Assembly: GCA_902780915.1 (NCBI GenBank)
Contig: CACZHK010000022.1
Span: 1 to 37,127 of the forward strand
Source of the DNA: Pseudoselenomonas ruminantium
Lineage (GTDB): Bacteria; Bacillota; Negativicutes; Selenomonadales; Selenomonadaceae
DNA: 37,127 bases
Direction: 5' to 3'
Part shown: piece by piece, positions 1 to 8,531 of the stretch
How positions within the stretch are numbered: position 1 is the stretch's first letter
Layout of the letters: every line of letters begins with the position of its first letter
The notes under the pieces: model-generated
Told to the model about the DNA's origin: nothing
The model's database searches: none
Seen by the model: only the letters and a program-made list of their open reading frames with translations
Translations under genes and position numbers: made by a program

Positions 1-1857
1 CTCGCCCACTTCAATCTCATGAACGATTTCCTCAATCATCTCCTTGGCCCTCTTCATGCCCTCTGCATCATTGGAGGTGATGAAGATATTGCCGTCCTCA
101 TGGATATCCATCTGCACACCGGTTTCCTCGGTGATCTTCCTGACCACCTTGCCGCCGGTGCCGATGACATCGCGGATCTTGTCCACCTTGATGGTGACCG
201 TCTCCACTCTGGGAGCATAGGGAGAAAGCTCCTTGGCGGGCTCGGGAATGCACTCCAGCATCTTGCCCAGGATGAAAGCACGGCCGCGCTTGGCCTGCTC
301 CAGAGCAGCGTGGAGAATTTCGCGGGTGATGCCTGCAATCTTGATATCCATCTGAATGGCGGTGACACCCTTTTCCGTACCTGCCACTTTGAAGTCCATG
401 TCGCCCAAAGCATCTTCCATCCCCTGAATATCAGTGAGGATGGTATAAGCGTCCCCATCCTTCACTAGGCCCATGGCCACGCCGGACACAGGGCGCTTGA
501 TGGGCACGCCGGCGTTCATCAGGGACAGGGTGCTGCCGCAGACACTGCCCATGGAACTGGAGCCATTGGATTCCAGCACCTCGGACACCAGACGGATGGT
601 GTAGGGGAACTCCTCCAGGGAAGGAATCACCGGCACCAGAGCGCGTTCAGCCAATGCGCCGTGACCAATCTCGCGGCGGCCCGGGCTGCGGATGGGCCTG
701 GCTTCGCCTACGCTGTAGCCGGGGAAGTTGTAGTGATGGATATAGTGCTTGGTAGTCTCGGGGCCAAGGCCGTCGATGATCTGCTCATCCCCAATGGCAC
801 CAAGAGTAGTCACATTCAGAATCTGGGTCTGGCCACGGGTGAAGAGACCGGAGCCATGGGTACGGGGCAGTATGCCTACCTCGCAGGATACAGGACGCAC
901 CTCGTCCAGGGCACGGCCATCAGGACGGATCTTCTCATGGGTGATCATGTGGCGGACGATATCCTTCTCCAGCTTGTAAAGGATATAGGAAATTTCCTTG
1001 TCAGACTCAGGCCAGTCAGCCAGGAAATGCTCCATGGTATCAGCCTTGATCTCCGCAATGTTGGCGTCCCGCTCCAGCTTGTCAGGATTGCGGGTAGCCT
1101 CATCCAGACGGGCCTTGGCATAGTCGCTGATGGCAGCAGAAAGCTCCTCAGGCACAGCGAAAAGCTTGGCTTCCTTCTTCTCCTTGCCGCACTCCTTCTG
1201 GATATCCTGCTGGAACTCTACCAGGCGCTGGATTTCCTTATGGCCGAAGAGGATAGCATCCAGCACTACCTCCTCAGGCAGTTCGTTTGCACCTGCCTCC
1301 ACCATCATCACCGCATCGTGTGAACCTGCCACCGTCAGGTTCAGGGTGGAAACCTCCCGCTGAGCCTCCGTTGGGTTGATGACGAATTCATCATTTACCC
1401 GGCCTACACGCACACCGGCGATTGGTCCCATGAAGGGAATGTCAGACACGGTAAGGGCGCAGGAAGCGCCGATCATGGCTGCCAGCTCCGGGGCATTGTC
1501 CTGCTCCACGGACATGACAGTAGCCACGATCTGCACATCATTGCGGAAGCCCTCAGGGAAAAGAGGACGGATAGGACGGTCAATGAGGCGGGCGCAGAGA
1601 ATGGCATCGCTGGAGGGACGGCCCTCACGCTTGATGAAGCCGCCGGGGATCTTCCCTGCTGCATACATCTTCTCCTCATAGTCCACCGTCAAGGGGAAGA
1701 AATCCACACCCTCACGCGGCTCTGCCGAGGCGGTAGCCGTCACCAGCACCACCGTATCGCCGTAGCGCACCAGCACTGCACCATTGGCCTGCTTGGCCAT
1801 CTTGCCATTTTCAATGATGAGCTTGCGTCCGCCCAGCTCCGTTTCGAAACTATACAT
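1..1857 (-). CDS. pnp: Polyribonucleotide nucleotidyltransferase (PNPase), 3' part cut by window edge
   Basis: PNPase is a phosphorolytic 3'-5' exoribonuclease of mRNA decay. The reading frame is open from an ATG at 1857 to the left edge, giving 619 codons of the roughly 700 usual. The ATG follows AGGAGGGAAA at 1861-1870, a strong ribosome binding site. The order seen is a first RNase PH domain (about residues 10-145), a helical linker, and a second RNase PH domain (about 320-480) with the conserved [12 protein letters not shown] stretch and the acidic [13 protein letters not shown] / QMDIKI region. A KH domain follows, with an IGTGGK loop. The frame leaves the window just where the S1 domain should begin. 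It lies downstream of rpsO, separated by a terminator-like hairpin, as in many bacteria. The truncation is a window artefact. Identification is secure. Confidence 0.97.
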   Translation of the reverse strand, partial: MYSFETELGGRKLIIENGKMAKQANGAVLVRYGDTVVLVTATASAEPREGVDFFPLTVDYEEKMYAAGKIPGGFIKREGRPSSDAILCARLIDRPIRPLFPEGFRNDVQIVATVMSVEQDNAPELAAMIGASCALTVSDIPFMGPIAGVRVGRVNDEFVINPTEAQREVSTLNLTVAGSHDAVMMVEAGANELPEEVVLDAILFGHKEIQRLVEFQQDIQKECGKEKKEAKLFAVPEELSAAISDYAKARLDEATRNPDKLERDANIAEIKADTMEHFLADWPESDKEISYILYKLEKDIVRHMITHEKIRPDGRALDEVRPVSCEVGILPRTHGSGLFTRGQTQILNVTTLGAIGDEQIIDGLGPETTKHYIHHYNFPGYSVGEARPIRSPGRREIGHGALAERALVPVIPSLEEFPYTIRLVSEVLESNGSSSMGSVCGSTLSLMNAGVPIKRPVSGVAMGLVKDGDAYTILTDIQGMEDALGDMDFKVAGTEKGVTAIQMDIKIAGITREILHAALEQAKRGRAFILGKMLECIPEPAKELSPYAPRVETVTIKVDKIRDVIGTGGKVVRKITEETGVQMDIHEDGNIFITSNDAEGMKRAKEMIEEIVHEIEVGE

Positions 1858-1940
1858 CAGTTTCCCTCCTGAATCTTCGATAACTTTCACATAACACTTA
1901 TGTATATTCTATAAAAATGCAGCGAATCCTTCACGCAATT

Positions 1941-1967
1941 AAAAAAGCGGGATAAAATCCCGCTTTT
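1941..1967 (-). terminator. Rho-independent terminator/attenuator after rpsO
   Basis: On the minus strand a perfect 10-bp stem (arms 1943-1952 and 1958-1967, AAAAGCGGGA / TCCCGCTTTT) with a 5-base loop is followed by a run of six T (1941-1946). It sits between the rpsO stop and pnp and probably ends or attenuates rpsO transcription. Confidence 0.85.
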
Positions 1968-1988
1968 CGCAAACCAAAACAGCGGCAA

Positions 1989-2255
1989 TTACTTGCGCAG
2001 GTTCAGCTTGCTGATGATGGAGCGATAACGCTCGATATCCGTCTTGTAGAGGTAGCTGAGGAGACGACGGCGATGGCCGACCATCTTCAGCAGGCCGCGA
2101 CGGGAATGATGATCCTTCTTGTGCTCCTTCAGGTGGTCAGTGAGGTACTGGATGCGAGCAGTGAGCACAGCGATCTGCACCTCTGCAGAACCGGTGTCAC
2201 CCTCGTGCACGGCATACTTCTTGATGATTTCCTGTTTTGCTTCCTGAGTCAGCAT
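1989..2255 (-). CDS. rpsO: 30S ribosomal protein S15
   Basis: S15 is a primary 16S rRNA binding protein of the 30S platform. The 88-residue product has the normal length and the conserved signatures: [14 protein letters not shown] near residue 20, then [22 protein letters not shown] and a basic C terminus. The ATG at 2255 is preceded by TAGGAGGAAT (2261-2270). The gene has its own promoter about 110 bp upstream and a hairpin terminator downstream, and pnp follows. In several bacteria S15 represses its own translation through a structured leader. The leader here is about 100 nt, but I cannot match it to a known S15-binding fold. Confidence 0.98.
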   Translation of the reverse strand: MLTQEAKQEIIKKYAVHEGDTGSAEVQIAVLTARIQYLTDHLKEHKKDHHSRRGLLKMVGHRRRLLSYLYKTDIERYRSIISKLNLRK

Positions 2256-2362
2256 GAAAAATTCCTCCTAAAAAAATTTTTAAATTCAGCGCCTGCAGCC
2301 AAGAGTGCGTTGGAGAATCGCTATCCGGGCTGTGGCTCCCCGATGTCATCGACATCCTTTGC

Positions 2363-2392
2363 AGTATACCATAGGAAACGCTGGCTTGTAAA
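2363..2392 (-). promoter_or_regulatory. Promoter of rpsO
   Basis: Minus-strand TTTACA (2387-2392), an 18-base spacer and TATACT (2363-2368) with an extended -10 TGG in front. Transcription would start near 2356, so the first leader bases form the GATGTC/GACATC hairpin at 2341-2357. The -35 overlaps one arm of an inverted repeat, CTTGTAAA/TTTACAAG (2385-2392 and 2408-2415), at the trmD stop codon. Confidence 0.7.
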
Positions 2393-2408
2393 GGAAAAAC
2401 TGGCTCTT

Positions 2409-3152
2409 TTACAAGTTTTCCCTAAACCTTGCCAGATACTCCCTGTCCTTATCCGTCAAGGGCGCTTTTTCCAAAAGGTCAGGACGATTCTTCAGGGTGA
2501 TGCGCAGTGACTCCTGCCGCCGCCACTCCCTGATCTTGCCGTGGTCGCCGGAAAGCAGTATCTCCGGCACCTCCATGCCCTCAAACTCCCGGGGGCGGGT
2601 ATATTGGGGGAACTCCAACAGCCCTTCATAAAAAGAGTCCGTGGGAGCAGATTCCTCATCCCCCAACACTCCCGGCAGCATGCGGGACACGGCGTCCGTG
2701 ATAACCATGGCGGGCAGTTCCCCACCAGTGAGCACATAGTCGCCGATGGAAATGGCTTCGTCTGCCAGATTTTCCGTGATGCGGGCATCGAAACCTTCGT
2801 AATGGCCGCAGATGAAAATCAGCTGGTCATAGCCTGCCAGTTCCTTGGCCTTGGCCTGGGTGAAGGTAGGCCCGGAAGGGTCCATCAAGAGCACCCGCCG
2901 ATTCCCTTCAAATTCCTTTGTTTCTTCCTTCAAAGCCCTGACTGCCCTGAAAAGCGGCTCCGGCTTCAATACCATGCCGGCGCCGCCCCCGAAGGGAGAG
3001 TCATCCACATGATGGTGCTTGTCAAAGGAATAATCACGGAAATTCAGATAGTGGATATCCAGGATGCCGCTTTCGATGGCCCGCTTGGTGATGCTGTCAC
3101 CAAAGGGTCCCAGAAACATCTCCGGGAACAGGGTCACCATGTCAATGCGCAT
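2409..3152 (-). CDS. trmD: tRNA (guanine37-N1)-methyltransferase TrmD
   Basis: TrmD methylates G37 of tRNAs using S-adenosylmethionine and so prevents frameshifting. It belongs to the trefoil-knot SPOUT family. The 247-residue product is full length. Visible motifs are the N-terminal MRIDMVTLFPEMF, the DDSPFGGGAGMVLKPEP stretch, the cofactor-knot residues GHYEGFDARI and SIGDYVLTGGELPAM, and the C-terminal LLSGDHGKIREWRR. The ATG at 3152 has a GGAG site six bases upstream and lies inside the end of rimM (11-bp overlap), so the two are translationally coupled. rplS normally follows trmD in this cluster but is absent; rpsO with its own promoter comes next. Confidence 0.98.
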   Translation of the reverse strand: MRIDMVTLFPEMFLGPFGDSITKRAIESGILDIHYLNFRDYSFDKHHHVDDSPFGGGAGMVLKPEPLFRAVRALKEETKEFEGNRRVLLMDPSGPTFTQAKAKELAGYDQLIFICGHYEGFDARITENLADEAISIGDYVLTGGELPAMVITDAVSRMLPGVLGDEESAPTDSFYEGLLEFPQYTRPREFEGMEVPEILLSGDHGKIREWRRQESLRITLKNRPDLLEKAPLTDKDREYLARFRENL

Positions 3153-3705
3153 GGCTGTCTCCTGCGGCTTCTTTGCCGCCTGCCGTGATTTCCTCTGGCA
3201 TTTCCACCGTCATAGTGCCCCCCGGGATATTGATTTCCTTCACCACTGCCTTGAGGGCAGGAATCAGCAACTCTCCCCCGTCTGGCTTCCTGGCCTGGTA
3301 CACATCATTGCTGCCCGTGCGCAGTACATTTTCCACTGTGCCCAGTTCCTGGCCTGCATGGTCAAGCACCTTGAGGCCGATGATGTCGAAGGTGTAGAAC
3401 TCGCCCTCGCTAAGGGGAGCAGCCTCCTGGCGGTCAATGGTGAGCATCTTGCCCGTGAGGGCTTCGGCCTGCTCCCGCTGAGGATATTCGCGGAACTTCA
3501 GCAGCACATACTGCTTGTGGTACTTGCAGCTTTCGATGTGCAGCAGTTCATTTCCCACCATGACTTCCTTCATGGTGCTGAAACGCTCCGTGAAGTCAGT
3601 CAGGGGGATGATGCGCATCTCGCCCTTGATGCCGTGGGCAGCCCCCACCTTGCCGATGGTGATGCGATTCCTGGACTTAGCCTCTGATGGCAACGATTTT
3701 ATCAT
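3142..3705 (-). CDS. rimM: 16S rRNA processing/maturation protein RimM
   Basis: RimM assists assembly of the 30S head and binds S19. The product is 187 residues. The N-terminal RimM domain (about residues 14-90) begins with RITIGKVGAAHGIKGEMRI, and a PRC-barrel domain follows (about 100-175) with EGEFYTFDIIGLKV and DVYQARK. The chosen ATG at 3705 follows GGTGGAAG and lies inside the ylqD coding end, a 29-bp overlap. The overlap gives the protein about 13 extra N-terminal residues compared with many homologues. The 3' end overlaps trmD. The order ylqD-rimM-trmD matches the classic Firmicute rpsP operon. Confidence 0.96.
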   Translation of the reverse strand: MIKSLPSEAKSRNRITIGKVGAAHGIKGEMRIIPLTDFTERFSTMKEVMVGNELLHIESCKYHKQYVLLKFREYPQREQAEALTGKMLTIDRQEAAPLSEGEFYTFDIIGLKVLDHAGQELGTVENVLRTGSNDVYQARKPDGGELLIPALKAVVKEINIPGGTMTVEMPEEITAGGKEAAGDSHAH

Positions 3706-4099
3706 CTTCCACCAGCACTTCCACGTTCATGAGCTCACGCATATCGTCACCTACGTGAACCTCCACCTGGCGCTCCAGCGTGCCCTGGACAATCTCGGCG
3801 CCCAGAACCAGTTTCTGGGCATCCTCACGGCGCTGCTGAGACTCGGCAATGAAGTCCAGGCGCTTCTGGCGCTCCTCACCGAAATGCTGCTTGATCATGT
3901 TCAGGCGCTGAATGTCCGTCACCGTAGGCTCAGGCACTTCGTTTTCCTGAATGGCACGCTTGGCCTGGATCTCAATCTGCTGCACTTCCAACTGAGCGCG
4001 GCTGATGCCTTCATCCAGTTCCTTGATCATCTTCTCGCGGAGCTTCTCGGTCAGCCTTGCCTTGATGGTCACAGGCATTTTAAGGGAAATAGAATCCAT
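3677..4099 (-). CDS. ylqD: YlqD family protein
   Basis: This 140-residue protein matches the YlqD family found between khpA and rimM in Firmicutes. Its biochemical role is not established. It has no signal peptide. The central part (about residues 10-100) is rich in K, E, Q and R and looks like a long coiled coil; the last 30 residues look like a small beta domain. An upstream ATG at 4105 lies directly against the AGAGG ribosome binding site, whereas the ATG at 4099 has a 7-base spacing, so I use 4099. It overlaps rimM by 29 bp. A strong hairpin lies between it and khpA, so it probably depends on read-through. Confidence 0.9.
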   Translation of the reverse strand: MDSISLKMPVTIKARLTEKLREKMIKELDEGISRAQLEVQQIEIQAKRAIQENEVPEPTVTDIQRLNMIKQHFGEERQKRLDFIAESQQRREDAQKLVLGAEIVQGTLERQVEVHVGDDMRELMNVEVLVEDDKIVAIRG

Positions 4100-4128
4100 G
4101 TCCATACCTCTTTCTATAGCTGTTTAGC

Positions 4129-4172
4129 AAGAAAAGCGGCCAAGCCTCAAAAGGGGCCCTGCCGCTTTTCTT
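4129..4172 (-). terminator. Hairpin between khpA and ylqD (attenuator-like)
   Basis: Twelve-base perfect inverted repeat (4129-4140 and 4161-4172, GCCGCTTTTCTT type), starting at the khpA stop codon. On the minus strand the second arm ends in TTTTCTTG, so it could act as a partial terminator within the operon. The loop is long (20 bases). Confidence 0.6.
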
Positions 4173-4399
4173 CAAATAATCTCAACCGTGACTTTTTTGT
4201 TCTCCCGGGTGGCTGCAGCCTTGACCACGGTACGCAAGGCTTTCGCTATGCGCCCCTGACGGCCAATGACCTTGCCCATATCATCCTCAGCCACTCGGAG
4301 CTCCAGCACCAGCTGGTCCCCGTCCTGCTTCTCAGAGACCTCAACGGACTCGGGATGATCCACTAAGGACTTAGCGATAACCTCAACAATTTCTTTCAT
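4172..4399 (-). CDS. khpA: KH-domain RNA-binding protein KhpA (YlqC)
   Basis: This small RNA chaperone usually acts with KhpB/Jag in cell division and RNA regulation in Gram-positive bacteria. The product is 75 residues and is essentially a single KH domain. The GxxG loop is visible as GKVIGRQGRIAKALR near residues 42-56. It lies 15 bp after rpsP and has AGAGGAG upstream of the ATG at 4399. The rpsP-khpA pairing is a hallmark of this operon in Firmicutes. Confidence 0.95.
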   Translation of the reverse strand: MKEIVEVIAKSLVDHPESVEVSEKQDGDQLVLELRVAEDDMGKVIGRQGRIAKALRTVVKAAATRENKKVTVEII

Positions 4400-4414
4400 G
4401 TTTCAGTTCTCCTC

Positions 4415-4690
4415 TTAGTTCTTAGCCTTCTTGCTCTCAGCAAACTTAGCCATGATGCCCTGCTTGCTCAGGAGATTCTTGACGGTATCGGTCGGCTGAG
4501 CACCTTTGTTCATCCAATCGAGAACCTTGTCCTCGTCAACGCTGACTGCTGCCGGCTGCTTGGAAGGATCGTAGTTACCGAGGATCTCGATGAAACGACC
4601 ATCACGGGGAGCGCGGGAATCAGCTACCACGATGCGATAGAAGGGGTTCTTCTTTGCACCCATGCGGTTCAAGCGAATCTTTACTGCCAT
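4415..4690 (-). CDS. rpsP: 30S ribosomal protein S16
   Basis: S16 stabilises the 30S body during assembly. The 91-residue product has the typical start ([32 protein letters not shown]), a conserved [10 protein letters not shown] turn and the [16 protein letters not shown] segment. The ribosome binding site is AAAGGTGGTG. The gene lies 57 bp after ffh with no strong promoter between, so it is probably co-transcribed from the ylxM promoter. Confidence 0.98.
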   Translation of the reverse strand: MAVKIRLNRMGAKKNPFYRIVVADSRAPRDGRFIEILGNYDPSKQPAAVSVDEDKVLDWMNKGAQPTDTVKNLLSKQGIMAKFAESKKAKN

Positions 4691-4747
4691 TTATTTCACC
4701 ACCTTTCGTTGGTTCTTTATGTCATCCACAAAGGGATAAAATCAAAC

Positions 4748-6133
4748 TTACTTCATAAAAGGCATCTTGGGAAGACCAAGACCGCCCAGAGCACCAAGGC
4801 CGGGGAAGCCGCCCTTCTTGCCCTTCTGCATTTTCTTCATCTTCTTCATCATCTTGCGCATTTCGCCGAACTGCTTCAAAAGCCTGTTCACATCCTGCAC
4901 CCTGGTGCCGCTGCCCATGGCTATGCGCTTGCGGCGGCTGCCGTTGATGATGGTGATGTCTGCCCTTTCCTTGGGAGTCATGGACTTGATGATGGCCTCA
5001 ATCTGGCGCATTTCCTTGCCATCCAAATCTATATCCTGCCCCTCAAGCTGCTTCTTGAGTCCTCCCATGCCGGGAATCATGCCCAAAATGCTTTCCAGAG
5101 AGCCCAGTTTCTTGACCTGCTGCATCTGGGAAAGGAAGTCATCAAGGGTGAATTCATCCTTGCGCAGCTTCTTCTCCATGGCCTTGGCTTCCTCCATATC
5201 GAAGGTAGCCTGTGCCTTCTCCACCAGAGAAAGCACATCGCCCATGCCCAGGATGCGGGAAGCCATGCGGTCGGGGTGGAATGGCTCCAGCGCCTCCAGC
5301 TTCTCCCCCATGCCGATGAACTTGATGGGCACGCCGGTGACGGCCTTGACGGAAAGCGCCGCGCCGCCGCGGGCATCGCCGTCCAGCTTGGTCATAACCA
5401 CGCCGTCCAGCCCCAGACTGTCATTGAAGGTTTGAGCCACATTCACGGACTCCTGACCGGTCATGGCATCCACCACCAGCAGGATCTCGTGAGGCTTCAC
5501 ATTACCCTTGATATCCCGTAGCTCCTGCATGAGCTTTTCGTCAATCTGCAGGCGGCCTGCCGTATCGATGATGATGACATCATTGGCATGGCTCTGAGAA
5601 TATGGCAGGGCGGATTTGGCAATGGTCACCGCGTCCGTGCCCTGGGGCATGGTGAAAACCGGCAGACCCAGTTGCTCCCCCACCACCTGCAGCTGCTTGA
5701 TAGCAGCCGGGCGGTAGATATCTGCCGCCACCAGCAGGGGACGCTTGCCCTGTTTCTTCAAGGACAGCCCCAGCTTGCCGGCGGAAGTGGTCTTGCCGGC
5801 ACCCTGCAGGCCTACCATCATGATGACAGTAGGTGGATTGGGGCTCATGTTGATGCGGCTCTGGGTCCCTCCCATGAGGTTCGTGAGCTCTTCATCGACA
5901 ATCTTCACCACTACCTGGGCGGGGGTCAGGGTCTCCAGGATTTCCTGGCCCACGGCCCGTTCCTTGACAGTTTTGATGAAGTCCTTGACCACCTTGAAGT
6001 TCACATCGGCTTCAAGGAGCGCCATGCGCACTTCTCGCATGGCTTCATTGACATCATCCTCCGTCAATTTGCCATGGCCCCGCAGCTTCTTGAAGGTTTC
6101 CTGCAGGCGCTCGGATAAAGATTCAAAAATCAA
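4748..6133 (-). CDS. ffh: Signal recognition particle protein Ffh (SRP54)
   Basis: Ffh is the GTPase that binds 4.5S/scRNA and signal sequences for co-translational membrane targeting. The 461-residue product shows an N domain (1-90), a G domain with GLQGAGKT at about 108-115, DTAGRL and TKLDGDARGG, and a methionine-rich M domain with IPGMGG and a C terminus of repeated MKKM. The start is TTG at 6133, not ATG: AGGAGG lies 8 bases upstream, inside the last codons of ylxM, and no better start is nearby. The gap to ylxM is 3 bp, so translation is likely coupled. Confidence 0.97.
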   Translation of the reverse strand: MIFESLSERLQETFKKLRGHGKLTEDDVNEAMREVRMALLEADVNFKVVKDFIKTVKERAVGQEILETLTPAQVVVKIVDEELTNLMGGTQSRINMSPNPPTVIMMVGLQGAGKTTSAGKLGLSLKKQGKRPLLVAADIYRPAAIKQLQVVGEQLGLPVFTMPQGTDAVTIAKSALPYSQSHANDVIIIDTAGRLQIDEKLMQELRDIKGNVKPHEILLVVDAMTGQESVNVAQTFNDSLGLDGVVMTKLDGDARGGAALSVKAVTGVPIKFIGMGEKLEALEPFHPDRMASRILGMGDVLSLVEKAQATFDMEEAKAMEKKLRKDEFTLDDFLSQMQQVKKLGSLESILGMIPGMGGLKKQLEGQDIDLDGKEMRQIEAIIKSMTPKERADITIINGSRRKRIAMGSGTRVQDVNRLLKQFGEMRKMMKKMKKMQKGKKGGFPGLGALGGLGLPKMPFMK

Positions 6134-6136
6134 AGG

Positions 6137-6496
6137 TTATGCCTCCTGGCCAGCCTGCCCCAAAAGCGGGGTCAGCCTCTCTAATATATCATCCACAGCC
6201 GCTTCATTCCCCGGCTGCCTCAGTCCTTCTATCTTGCCGGCAAGTTCCGAAAGTTCCTGCCGCTCCAGGTGATAGCGTCTGGCCAGCTCCAGCTTTTCCT
6301 CATATCCCTCCATGGCCTTCTGGGCGCGGTGGATATTGTCGTACACCGCCTGCCTGGATATCCCCAGACTCTCCCCAATCTCTGCCAGAGAGAAATCTTC
6401 AAAAAGATGAAGTCTCAGGCATTCCTGCTGCTTTTCCGTCAGCAAGGGACCATAGAGGTCAAAGAGTGTAGATAAGTATAAAAGCTGTTCCAGCAT
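6137..6496 (-). CDS. ylxM: YlxM family DNA-binding protein (SRP-associated)
   Basis: YlxM is a small helix-turn-helix protein encoded next to ffh; in streptococci it modulates SRP GTPase activity. The HTH resembles sigma-70 region 4 (about residues 20-60: TEKQQECLRLHLFEDFSLAEIGESLGISRQAV in the middle). An ATG at 6511 also opens the frame, but the ATG at 6496 has AGGTGA four bases upstream and gives the usual MLE... start, so I use it (119 residues). It is the first gene of the ffh-rpsP-trmD operon, about 50 bp after a consensus promoter. Confidence 0.93.
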   Translation of the reverse strand: MLEQLLYLSTLFDLYGPLLTEKQQECLRLHLFEDFSLAEIGESLGISRQAVYDNIHRAQKAMEGYEEKLELARRYHLERQELSELAGKIEGLRQPGNEAAVDDILERLTPLLGQAGQEA

Positions 6497-6546
6497 ATCC
6501 TCACCTGTCATTGATATCTGCCAAGGTCATCTCCTTGACATTGGCT

Positions 6547-6575
6547 ATTATACGCAGACTTTTGCAGGCTGTCAA
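6547..6575 (-). promoter_or_regulatory. Consensus sigma-70 promoter of the ylxM-ffh-rpsP operon
   Basis: Minus strand: TTGACA (6570-6575), exactly 17 bases, TATAAT (6547-6552). This is a perfect match to both hexamers and spacing, and it probably drives ylxM-ffh-rpsP-khpA-ylqD-rimM-trmD. Confidence 0.9.
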
Positions 6576-6658
6576 GCATTTTTCCTTGTCAGTGAGGAAA
6601 TTTGCAAGATTTATTTCACGGTTTCCTTCGTAAACGGCGAAGCCCCTATTTTTCCAAC

Positions 6659-6688
6659 AAAAAGAGGACACTCCTTAAAGTGTCCTCT
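6659..6688 (-). terminator. Rho-independent terminator after tsf
   Basis: Ten-base perfect stem AGAGGACACT / AGTGTCCTCT (6663-6672 and 6679-6688), 6-base loop, followed on the minus strand by five T (6659-6663). It ends the rpsB-tsf unit. Confidence 0.9.
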
Positions 6689-6707
6689 CCAAAGGCATGA
6701 GCCTCTC

Positions 6708-7580
6708 TTACTTCATCTGTGCAGCAACCTCTGCAGCGAAGTCCTCTTCCTTCTTCTCGATGCCCTCGCCCAGCTGGAAGCGGGTGAAAGCATTGACCTT
6801 CTCGCTGCCCAGTACATCGGCAACGGTCTTGTCGGAATCCTTCACGAAGATCTGCTCGTTCAGGCAGACCTCCTTGTAGAACTTGTTGATGCGGCCTTCC
6901 ACCATCTTGTCAACAATTTTCTCGGGCTTGCCCTCTTCCAGAGCCTGCTTGCGGAGCACTTCCTTCTCATGCTCGAGATCTGCAGCATCTACGCCGCTGC
7001 GGTCGATGGCAGTAGGGTTGGCAGCTGCAATCTGCATAGCCACATCGTGGGAAAGTTCCTTGCTGCCGCCGGTGAGGTCAACCAGCACGCCGATCTTGCC
7101 GCCCATGTGGATGTAGGAAGCAACCTGGCCAGCGCTCTCATAACGGGCGAAGCGGCGGAGAGAAATCTTCTCGCCGATGGTAGCAGTAGCCTCAGTGATG
7201 AGATCGGAAACCTTCTTGCCCTCGATCTCGCTGCTCCCCAGGGCATCTACATCGCCGGAAGCGATCTTGGCATCCACGATGTGCTTGGCAACCTTGGCCA
7301 CCAGAGCCTTGAACTGGTCATTGCCGGCAGCGAAGTCGGTCTCGCAGTTGATCTCAACTACGCAGCCTGCCTTGCCATCCTCGGAAACATAAGCACCAAC
7401 GGCACCCTCAGCAGCTACGCGGCCAGCCTTCTTCTCAGCCTTGGCAATGCCTTTCTCGCGCAGGAAGTCGATAGCCTTGGCCATGTCGCCGTCAACAGCA
7501 GTCAGAGCTTTCTTGCAGTCCATCATGCCTGCACCAGTGGTCTCACGCAGTTCTTTTACCATAGCAGCAGTAATTGCCAT
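6708..7580 (-). CDS. tsf: Translation elongation factor Ts
   Basis: EF-Ts is the guanine nucleotide exchange factor for EF-Tu. The 290-residue product has the UBA-like N terminus with [20 protein letters not shown], then [11 protein letters not shown] and the [13 protein letters not shown] contact region, and a C-terminal dimerisation part. GAGGAGG lies upstream of the ATG at 7580. The gene lies 88 bp after rpsB with a hairpin in the gap and a strong terminator downstream. rpsB-tsf is the standard order. Confidence 0.98.
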   Translation of the reverse strand: MAITAAMVKELRETTGAGMMDCKKALTAVDGDMAKAIDFLREKGIAKAEKKAGRVAAEGAVGAYVSEDGKAGCVVEINCETDFAAGNDQFKALVAKVAKHIVDAKIASGDVDALGSSEIEGKKVSDLITEATATIGEKISLRRFARYESAGQVASYIHMGGKIGVLVDLTGGSKELSHDVAMQIAAANPTAIDRSGVDAADLEHEKEVLRKQALEEGKPEKIVDKMVEGRINKFYKEVCLNEQIFVKDSDKTVADVLGSEKVNAFTRFQLGEGIEKKEEDFAAEVAAQMK

Positions 7581-7605
7581 TTATATTTCCTCCTCAAAAA
7601 TAAAT

Positions 7606-7640
7606 AACGGGGCAAGGGATAACGATTCCCTTACCCCGTT
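7606..7640 (-). terminator. Intrinsic terminator/attenuator between rpsB and tsf
   Basis: Fourteen-base stem (7606-7619 and 7627-7640). On the minus-strand RNA the one odd pair is U-G, whereas on the plus strand it would be a C-A mismatch, so the structure is meant for minus-strand RNA. It is followed by ATTTATTTTT. It probably lowers tsf relative to rpsB, as is known for this operon in other bacteria. Confidence 0.75.
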
Positions 7641-7668
7641 TAGGTCATTTGTCAAATATCAGCCGATA

Positions 7669-8382
7669 TTACTCAGCAGCCTGAGCCTCGCTGCCATCAG
7701 AGCCCTGACGACCCTCCATCACAGCGTCAGCCATCTTGGCAGTCAGCAGGCGCACGGCACGGATAGCGTCGTCGTTGCCGGGGATGACATAATCGATCTC
7801 ATCAGGATCGCAGTTGGTGTCAACGATAGCCACGATGGGGATGTTCAGCTTGCGGGCTTCAGCCACGGCGATGCGCTCCTTGCGGGGATCTACCACGAAG
7901 AGGGCGCCCGGCAGCTTGTTCATCTCTTTGATACCGCCGAGGTAAGTCTCCAGCTTGTTCATCTCATGGCGGAGAACCTGGACCTCCTTCTTGGTGAGAA
8001 CCTCAAAAGTGCCATCCTCTTCCATAGCCTCCAGTTCCTTGAGGCGTGCAACACGCTTCTGGATAGTCTGGAAGTTGGTCATCATGCCGCCCAGCCAACG
8101 CTCGTTGACATAGAACTGACCAGCACGCTCAGCTTCCTCACGGATAGCTTCCTGAGCCTGCTTCTTCGTGCCCACGAAGAGCACGGACTTGCCTTTCTCA
8201 GCCACGCTGCGCAGGAAAGCATAAGCCTCATCAATCTTCTTCACGGTCTTCTGGAGGTCAACGATGTAGATACCGTTGCGCTCGGTGAAGATGTAGCGGG
8301 CCATTTTAGGGTTCCAGCGACGAGTCTGATGACCGAAGTGGACACCTGCCTCGAGAAGCTGTTTCATAGAAATAACTGACAT
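7669..8382 (-). CDS. rpsB: 30S ribosomal protein S2
   Basis: S2 sits between the 30S head and body and is needed for S1 binding. The product is 237 residues with family signatures [40 protein letters not shown] and [24 protein letters not shown]. The frame is open 13 codons further upstream, but the ATG at 8382 has AGGAGG nine bases before it and matches the normal start [10 protein letters not shown]. The leader from the promoter is about 105 nt. Confidence 0.98.
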   Translation of the reverse strand: MSVISMKQLLEAGVHFGHQTRRWNPKMARYIFTERNGIYIVDLQKTVKKIDEAYAFLRSVAEKGKSVLFVGTKKQAQEAIREEAERAGQFYVNERWLGGMMTNFQTIQKRVARLKELEAMEEDGTFEVLTKKEVQVLRHEMNKLETYLGGIKEMNKLPGALFVVDPRKERIAVAEARKLNIPIVAIVDTNCDPDEIDYVIPGNDDAIRAVRLLTAKMADAVMEGRQGSDGSEAQAAE

Positions 8383-8493
8383 AGTGGTGCACCTCCTGTT
8401 TTGTGCTTCTGCCGCCCTCATTTACCGCGTCACCGCATATCTTCGGCACAGTACGGCTATCGGGTCAGCATGTTTATTTTTACACCGTGAAAA

Positions 8494-8523
8494 AGTATAT
8501 CATACCCATATAAGGCTTGGCAA
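8494..8523 (-). promoter_or_regulatory. Promoter of rpsB-tsf
   Basis: Minus strand TTGCCA (8518-8523), 18-base spacer, TATACT (8494-8499) preceded by TGA, an extended -10. It sits directly after the hybrid kinase gene, which shows no terminator of its own here. Confidence 0.75.
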
Positions 8524-8531
8524 TATCTTTT

